From Dryococelus australis (Eukaryota > Arthropoda > Insecta > Phasmatodea > Phasmatidae): a stretch of DNA of 64,000 nt. Of the stretch, positions 58,331 to 64,000 are shown one piece after another (within the stretch, counting starts at the first letter, position 1; every line of letters starts with the position of its first letter). The position numbers were made by a program, and so were the translations under genes. The stretch is taken from positions 45,667,056 through 45,731,055 of the forward strand of contig CM057006.1 in the NCBI GenBank assembly GCA_029891345.1, given 5' to 3'. The notes below the pieces were generated by a model, which saw nothing but the letters and a program-made list of their open reading frames with translations, made no database searches and was not told where the DNA came from.

Positions 58331-60771
58331 TGGTTGTAGTGACATCTAATGACAAGTTAACTTTGCAGAGGTTTAGAGAGTATAATGACATGTTCAATAA
58401 AAATATTTCTCCGACAGAAATAACCCCTGTGGAAAACAGATTAGGTTAAAATCTCGAATCAGCAATATTTACGTAACAAGCCCTTAGGGCTAGATTTTTT
58501 TTAAAGGAATTGTCCACTGGTTCCTTGCATTCAGCCTAACACTTTATAAATTACTTTTCACGTTGCGATGGCGCCTCATCACAATTTCCCGGTAACATCA
58601 TATCGAGCACGTTTAGTGGACGTCTATGCTGAAAATGAAAAGGCATCCTATCTTGATCTGCTCAGGCAGTGCAGTTTGATGTGAATGGCATGATGCCTTG
58701 CTGGTATGTGACACTTAACTTCGATGTCAGCATCAGACTGAAGTGCAATGCCTGTCTACCTTCCTCCTGGGCTTCCTTTGATCACATGACCTGCTGTGCC
58801 ATTGTCATCAGCTATGTCACTGCTAATTTTAATTTCACTGGCAAGTTTCAAATAAGAGGTTCCAGTATTTTATTCTGTGCACGCATGCACGCGCACACAC
58901 ACACACTAGGGTCTGATGTGACTTGCAGGGTTCACCAAAGTGAACCCACCCAACAAAACCCACACGTGCTTTTTTTGGGTCAGCCACTCGAAAAAAAACC
59001 CTCTTGATGCAACAAGTGGGTTGTTTCAACATTTTTGACCTTTATATTTATTTTAATTTATGACTATGGTATTAAACCTGAAAATCTTAAAGAATTAATT
59101 TGTATTGGATTTTTAATTTTCTAAATTAATTGTGTAATTTTTCAAAGGTAATTAACTGTTTTTAACAGTTGTTTTAATTGTATTTTCTCATAATTTTCTT
59201 TTGCGCATCACCGGAAGTAGTATTTTAAATATGTGCTTAGGATAGACAAGAATTCCTGGAAGTAGTTTGCTTCTGGTGGGACCTTTAAATTTTGCTTCTG
59301 GTAGGACCTTTAAATCTACGGCAGCGATAATTTTCGCTGGGGTTTTGATCACAAAAATATCCAACGCCACCATAAGTTAGTTATTAGTCCCACAAGACTC
59401 AGTTTTAATAGGAGAATCCGGCCACGAGAAGAAGAGGGCTGATATTCTTAGACCATATTATATTTTTGGAGTTGTCCCAGCAGACAGACTCTGCACTGAT
59501 TAGCGCCAGGTGCCATTACCAGAGTGAGAAATGCCTCTACACACGTGACCCCAATCCTTTATATGAGCCAAAGAGACTCATCCCAGTAAATTGGAACTTC
59601 ATTTTGATCAACTACAGTATGAACTTTCAAAATAATATATTTTTTAAAGTTCTTGATTTTGATTTGATGTGCAGAAGCGGCAAATTAGAAGTCTGCCGCT
59701 CTGTTGAATGAGCTACTGCCGGGGTAGAATATTCAATGAACCCTGAAAAACATTTGTTACATTGAGAATGTGTGAAATGAAAACAACAGATATTTTTAAG
59801 GGAGAAAACTTAGAATTTAGACTAATTTTGGTGAAGCAACATTAATTTAATATTTCGTTTTCTTTCTTTTATTTTAAATTATTATTGTAAGAATGGTATA
59901 ACTTGAAGTCACAATACTCCAAATAAACCTGATATTTTAATTTTTAATTAAAAGCTCGCAATTAACATATTCTTTTCAGTCAGCACATAAATCTTAACTT
60001 TCGATCATAATAATTTAAGTAAGACGGAAAGTTAATTTTTGAAATAAAATATTGCAGCAACACATCCTGACTCAGTACTTCACAAGTCCTGAACTTTAAA
60101 ATTCCGCGCTGATAAAATCAATTAACTTCGCCACTCTCTTTTATCCCGTACAGGCAGGGAAAAAGAGAGTAAAAATCAGTCATGGAAACAGCTCCCAGGC
60201 GCTACCCTGGGAATCCTGTACAATAATGTTGCTTGGCAGCTTGAAGTAATTTTGATGGGTGCGGAGGGGGGGCGGGGGTTAGCTTCTCCTCGCCTCCGCA
60301 AACTAATTGATAACCAACTGGGTGGCCAAGGTCCCTCACAAGGGACCGATCTACCCCCACGCTGAGGGAGTAGCGTCCCAGTGATGTAAAATGGCGGGAC
60401 ATCCTGACTGTTTCCTTTTCATTATTTAAATTATATTAACCATCATACTTACAACTGGAGTGTTATTTCAGCATAAGATATTTATTTCATTTTCTGAAAC
60501 TGTTGGTACCAGTGCACACTGTCTTTCATGTTTTGTTAACTACAACTAGCCGAGGATTGCAACTTCAACTTCATTGGTTTGTACGGTAATGGTAAGAATA
60601 AAGGTTTTGGCCTTCAGTACAAATTAAAATGAAATAATAAAGTTCTCTCCCTATATATCATTTTCACATAAATATACAAAATTTCTCACAATACAAACAA
60701 ATTATTTGTTCCCCCAAGTTCTTATGTTGTACCCTTTGAGTCTTAATGTAAAATTAAAATGAAGTACATAC
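58331..60771. other. Unassigned intron sequence
   Basis: A 28-bp tandem duplication ('ttgcttctggtgggaccttt' plus 'aaat') lies at about 59267-59314, and a GC-rich block at 60180-60410. No gene or named element was recognised. Confidence 0.45.
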
Positions 60772-60993
60772 CTCCTGTTATAATCCACTTCCAATCCTTT
60801 GATTGACATATATTTGTCTACTACATCACAATAATCACAATTTAACTTCTCATAGTCTGCATTTAGAATTGCACACTTTTCCTTCCAATGATTAATTTGC
60901 ATATCATAATTCCTGAGCATGTTTCCCAACGATTCATATTTGCCAACTGCATCTTCTGTCTGTTTCTGCAGCACCTGCTTTTCATTTTCTAGC
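60772..60993 (-). CDS. Tpr: TPR/Megator-like nuclear basket protein, internal exon (most 5' exon in window)
   Basis: TPR/Megator is a long coiled-coil protein of the nuclear-pore basket, acting in mRNA export, chromatin organisation and spindle checkpoint control. This 222-nt exon follows a 'tttttag' acceptor and ends at 'AGGAG|GTATGT'. It opens with one base of a split codon (G, then CTAGAAAATGAA) and ends with two bases (AG), which join the G of the next exon to give Arg. The roughly 74 residues are heptad-like and charged, starting 'LENEKQVLQKQ' and ending 'GLEVDYNR'. This part is divergent, so by itself it would only be called coiled coil. Identity comes from exact phase continuity with the five exons downstream, the last two of which are clearly TPR. 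The preceding exon must lie beyond the right edge of the window. Confidence 0.82.
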
Positions 60994-61226
60994 CTAAAAA
61001 CCAAATTAAAAATGAATACTTATTACAATTTAGTCTAAAAAATATTGGAAGAAAAACTACATGTTGTCACTATCAATTAAAACATGTCTATTAATGCCAA
61101 ATAATGTAATTATATGCAGAAGCCCTAGATGTATAAAACATTTTCAAAGAGTTCATTGTCTGAAAATAAGGGGTAGACACATTTAGTTTAGGTGTATTAC
61201 TAGACAAGAGCTGTTCATTAGTTGCA

Positions 61227-61483
61227 TTATAAGGTAGGTAGGTGGGTTTAACGTCTTGTCAACGGTGAGATCATTAGAGATGGAGCAAGTTGCACAAGGA
61301 AGAGGGATTGGGGAATGATTAGGAAGGAATTGGCAATGGCCTTCATTACCCACCCCAGCATTCACCTGGAGTGATTTCGGAAAATCATGGAAAACAGAAA
61401 TCAGGATGGCCGGACTGGGATTTGAACCCAGGTCCTCCTGAACGCGAGTCCAGTGAGTTACCACCGCGCTACCTCACTCAGTG
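61227..61483 (-). mobile_element. tRNA-derived SINE, near full length (second family)
   Basis: The minus-strand head reads 'gaggtagcgcggtggtaact' (A-box region), then 'gcgagtccagtg'-type stem sequence, and a B-box in 'gggttcaaatccc' (about 61418-61430). The body has 'ggccatcctgatttctg', 'gattttccgaaatcactcc' and 'ttccttcctaatc', and the 3' end 'gacgttaaacccacctacc'. I recall this type of SINE as abundant in orthopteroid insects, which is the main basis for my guess at the host group. Confidence 0.85.
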
Positions 61484-61848
61484 CATTATAAGTGGAACTT
61501 GAGAAGGGTAGCGGTGTTTGGGGTGTTGTGTGGTGTCTACACAACTTTATTGTTGTTTGTGAGATGTTAAAATGAAAATATTTTTTTAAATTATTGACTG
61601 ATGATTGTGTGACTCGATGAGAACTTTCATAAATAATAAGTGGCGGGAATCAATCGCATAACATATCATAACACCCATTACAATACAGATAATACCCTTG
61701 ATTAACAGCAAAAAAACATATCACTCGTCAATGACCCTTAATAACACTTGCAATAGCATTCATAAACCCTAAGGTATGTGTGGGTCTAGTGTCTACCGTA
61801 AAGAAAACAAATATTATTCAATTTTAAACTCTGTTTCATTAAACTCGA

Positions 61849-62080
61849 GGGGGCCACAGTTACTGAGTGGTCAGACAGTTCGCCTCCCACCAAGACGAAC
61901 TGGGTTCAACTCCCAGCCAGTTCACTCCTGGATTTTCGCAAGTATGACCGTGTAGGGTGATGCTGCTGGTCTGCGAGTTTTCTCAGAGATCGCCAATTCC
62001 CCCTGCCCTTGCATTCTGGTGTTGCTCCATTCTAACCTCATTGTTATTAAGAGTCACCCAAATCTCTCAAGACCAAAATT
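61849..62080 (+). mobile_element. tRNA-derived SINE, near full length (first family)
   Basis: The head is 'gggggccacagttactgagt' plus 'ggtcagac' (A-box), and a B-box 'ggttcaactcc' lies at 61903-61913. The body reads 'ggattttcgcaagtatgacc', 'ggtgatgctgctggtctgcg' and 'ccctgcccttgcattctgg', and the tail contains 'cacccaaatctctcaa'. The head is similar to the repeat unit of the minisatellite at 63421-64000. Confidence 0.85.
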
Positions 62081-62896
62081 AAACGAGAGATTAATATGCA
62101 AAAGTTCACATAACACCTCAAGGCACAATGTTCCAAAAATCAACAACATCCCTCACGAAATGACAAATTTCACTATAGAGATAAAACATTCTTAAAAATT
62201 TAGGTATAGCTTGCCAGTCAGTATAAGCAATCAACTCCAAAATTTCATGCTAACCTATAGGTACAAACCTTTTTCAACTAATTATAATCAACCCATTTAA
62301 TTTCACTACAATTACTTTTAATTAACTGTTTATCATGTTAAATATTCATTGGAATGCCCCTGACATGCATAGCAAAAAGTCCTCTCATTTGTTGGCACTT
62401 TCCTGACAATACCATACATTGTAACTGGACTAAGGCCTAAAATCTTGATGTAAATTAGTAATTTCGGTAAATTGGGTCTTCTCAACATGTCCACTGCTCT
62501 AGGTAAACAATACTCAAATTTTATCACATTAGTAACATTTCAAATACAATTTTAGGACTAACATAATAATGATCAGAACATCTCTCCGAGATGCATTCTG
62601 TCTCAACGGGGTCTAAACTTGCAACACATGACAATCCTTTGTTTACAAACACAAGGTAACCTTATATGCGTGCAACATAATTAAGTGCGCTTTAATATCA
62701 TAAAAAACCATCATTTGGTGATAAAATATTTAAAAAATTTTTTTAAAGAGAAAACCATAATTATTTACCAACATGTCTCTAAGAAATAATCAACACAAAT
62801 AAACACATTACATAAACTAACATACATTCTGAGTAGCAACAAAGTATAAAAAAGAATTGTGTACGACATTTGTGAAAATATGTCTTACATTGGTAG

Positions 62897-63036
62897 AGGC
62901 TGTTCAAAGACACAGTGTATATATTTAACCAGACTCGAAAGTTAACGTCGAAGGCTACAATAAAATATATTTATTGACTACTATTCCACATGAGAGGGCT
63001 TCAAAAAGTGCTCACTTTACCGTGAATAGCCTATAT
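62897..63036. mobile_element. Possible short element of the 'GTGAGCAC' family
   Basis: A clear right end 'gtgctcactttaccgtgaat' plus 'agcctata' (63009-63036) may pair with a weak left end 'aggctgttcaaagacacagt' starting at 62897. The left end is poor, so only the right end is well supported. Confidence 0.45.
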
Positions 63037-63420
63037 AAATATTTCTTGTGAGTTTAATATGGGATAGTCTACAATTAATTAAATAATGACAACTTTGAAA
63101 AGAAACTGCTTGCCCACAATCACACTATTATATAAAAGGAGGTCCCTGTCTGTATGACTGTGCCAATCTCGAGAACCACTAAACGGAATTGAATGTGGTT
63201 TATACTGTCATGATATGTAAAGATCTGGGAAGGTTTTTGTGCATTATAAATTGTTGTAGCACTTATAGGAACTGAGCATTAATGGTATTAGCAAATCAAG
63301 CCAGGAAAAAATTTGCAGCTACAGGATTACTGCATAAATAAAGCATTGTTAAAACAAGCGTTCCGTCATTTCTCCTTTCTTTTTTGTCTATGGGCTGTCC
63401 TCCTTTCTTTTCCAAGAACT

Positions 63421-64000
63421 GTAGTGGCCCAGTGGCTAAAGCTATTCCAAATGGGGCAGAAGTGGCTTAGTGATAGAACTATATCAAGTGGGGCCGCAGT
63501 GGTCCAGTAGCTAGTGAGAATCCCAAGTGGGGCCGTAGTGGTCCAGTACCTAGAGTGAATCCCAAGTAGACCTTAGTGACTCAGTGGATAGAGCGATCTC
63601 AAGTGGGGCCGCAGTGGTTCAATGGATAAAAATATATCAAGTGGGGCCACCGTGGTTCAGTGCTAGAGCAAACTCAAGTGGGGTCATAGTGACTCAGTGG
63701 CTAGAGTACTCTCAAGTGTGACCCCAGTGGCTCAGTGGATAGAAATATATCAAGTGGGGCCGCAGTGGCCCAATGGCTAGAGCGATCCCAAGTGGGGCCA
63801 TAGTGGCTCAGTGGCTATAGCTATTCCAAGTGGGACCACAGTGGCTTAGTGGATAGAGATATATCAAATGCGGCCGCAGTGACCCAGTGGCTAGAGCGAT
63901 TCCAAGTGGGGTCCCAGTGTCTTAGTGGATGGAAATATATCAAATGGAGCTGCAGTGACCCAGTGGCTAAAGCAATCCCAAGTGGAGACGCAGTGGCCTA
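63421..64000 (+). repeat. 38-bp minisatellite with tRNA-head-like unit, at least 15 units, open at right edge
   Basis: The units average 38 bp with little length change. Each has the form 'gcagtggcccagtggctaga' plus 'gcgatcccaagtggggcc', although most units differ from one another. Two variant classes recur: one with 'ctagagcgatccc', the other with 'gatagaaatatatc'. The core 'tggcccagtggctagagc', preceded by 'ggggccgca', resembles the acceptor strand and A-box half of a tRNA, as in the heads of nearby SINEs. No B-box is present. The array continues past the window end. Confidence 0.93.

Noticed and set aside
63421-64000. Possible tRNA gene cluster
   Set aside because: Units contain only an A-box-like half, have no B-box, anticodon arm or T-arm, and are 38 bp long.

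Overview
The window is arthropod-like nuclear DNA: AT-rich, densely filled with decayed transposons, and carrying spliced eukaryotic exons with GT-AG introns of 3 to 24 kb. A minus-strand tRNA-derived SINE at about 61.2-61.5 kb resembles a family I remember as abundant in orthopteroid insects. A polyneopteran insect with a large genome is therefore my best guess, but this is inference from memory.

Host gene. I see one host gene: six consecutive minus-strand exons of the nuclear-pore basket protein TPR/Megator, at 60772-60993, 50825-50984, 47343-47517, 41887-42099, 17321-17499 and 9591-9782. All six are open, their splice phases fit perfectly, and together they encode about 380 residues of N-terminal coiled coil. 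They end in a strongly conserved 'EFEAKAPYLKQQ' segment. The first exon here opens with a partial codon and the last ends at a donor site, so the gene runs off both ends. The whole 64 kb is probably intron and exon sequence of this single gene, and everything else in the window is intronic cargo.

Intronic cargo, left to right. 1-9.6 kb: a 21-bp minisatellite, a large imperfect palindrome, a dispersed repeat with an exon-like tract, a (TA)n/(GA)n microsatellite, an LTR-like 3' end and a Tc1-like transposase relic. 9.8-17.3 kb: a 320-bp fold-back element, SINE fragments and a mariner-like transposase fragment. 17.5-41.9 kb (one 24.4-kb intron): a 14-kb Ty3/Gypsy LTR retrotransposon with both LTRs (17861-18480 and 31326-31937), degenerate gag-pol and a polypurine tract. 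A pogo/Tigger-type DNA transposon, with a C-terminal zinc-finger remnant, is nested in its 3' part. This intron also holds a relic of another DDE transposase, a MITE with 'ACCGTATTTACTCC' ends, a SINE and a BED/hAT transposase pseudogene. 42-60.8 kb: a mariner-like fragment with one terminal repeat, MITEs, a hairpin, a roughly 175-bp tandem repeat, a LINE reverse-transcriptase scrap, an LTR-like 3' end and a Tc1-like pseudogene. 61-64 kb: two SINEs, then a 38-bp minisatellite whose unit looks like the 5' half of a tRNA (A-box region) and which runs off the right edge.

No transposase or polymerase here looks intact. The best candidates for something undescribed are the tRNA-head minisatellite, the paired dispersed repeat with an exon-like tract followed by GTAAGT, the roughly 4.4 kb of unexplained 3' sequence inside the LTR element, and a short-TIR family whose ends bracket the hAT gene.
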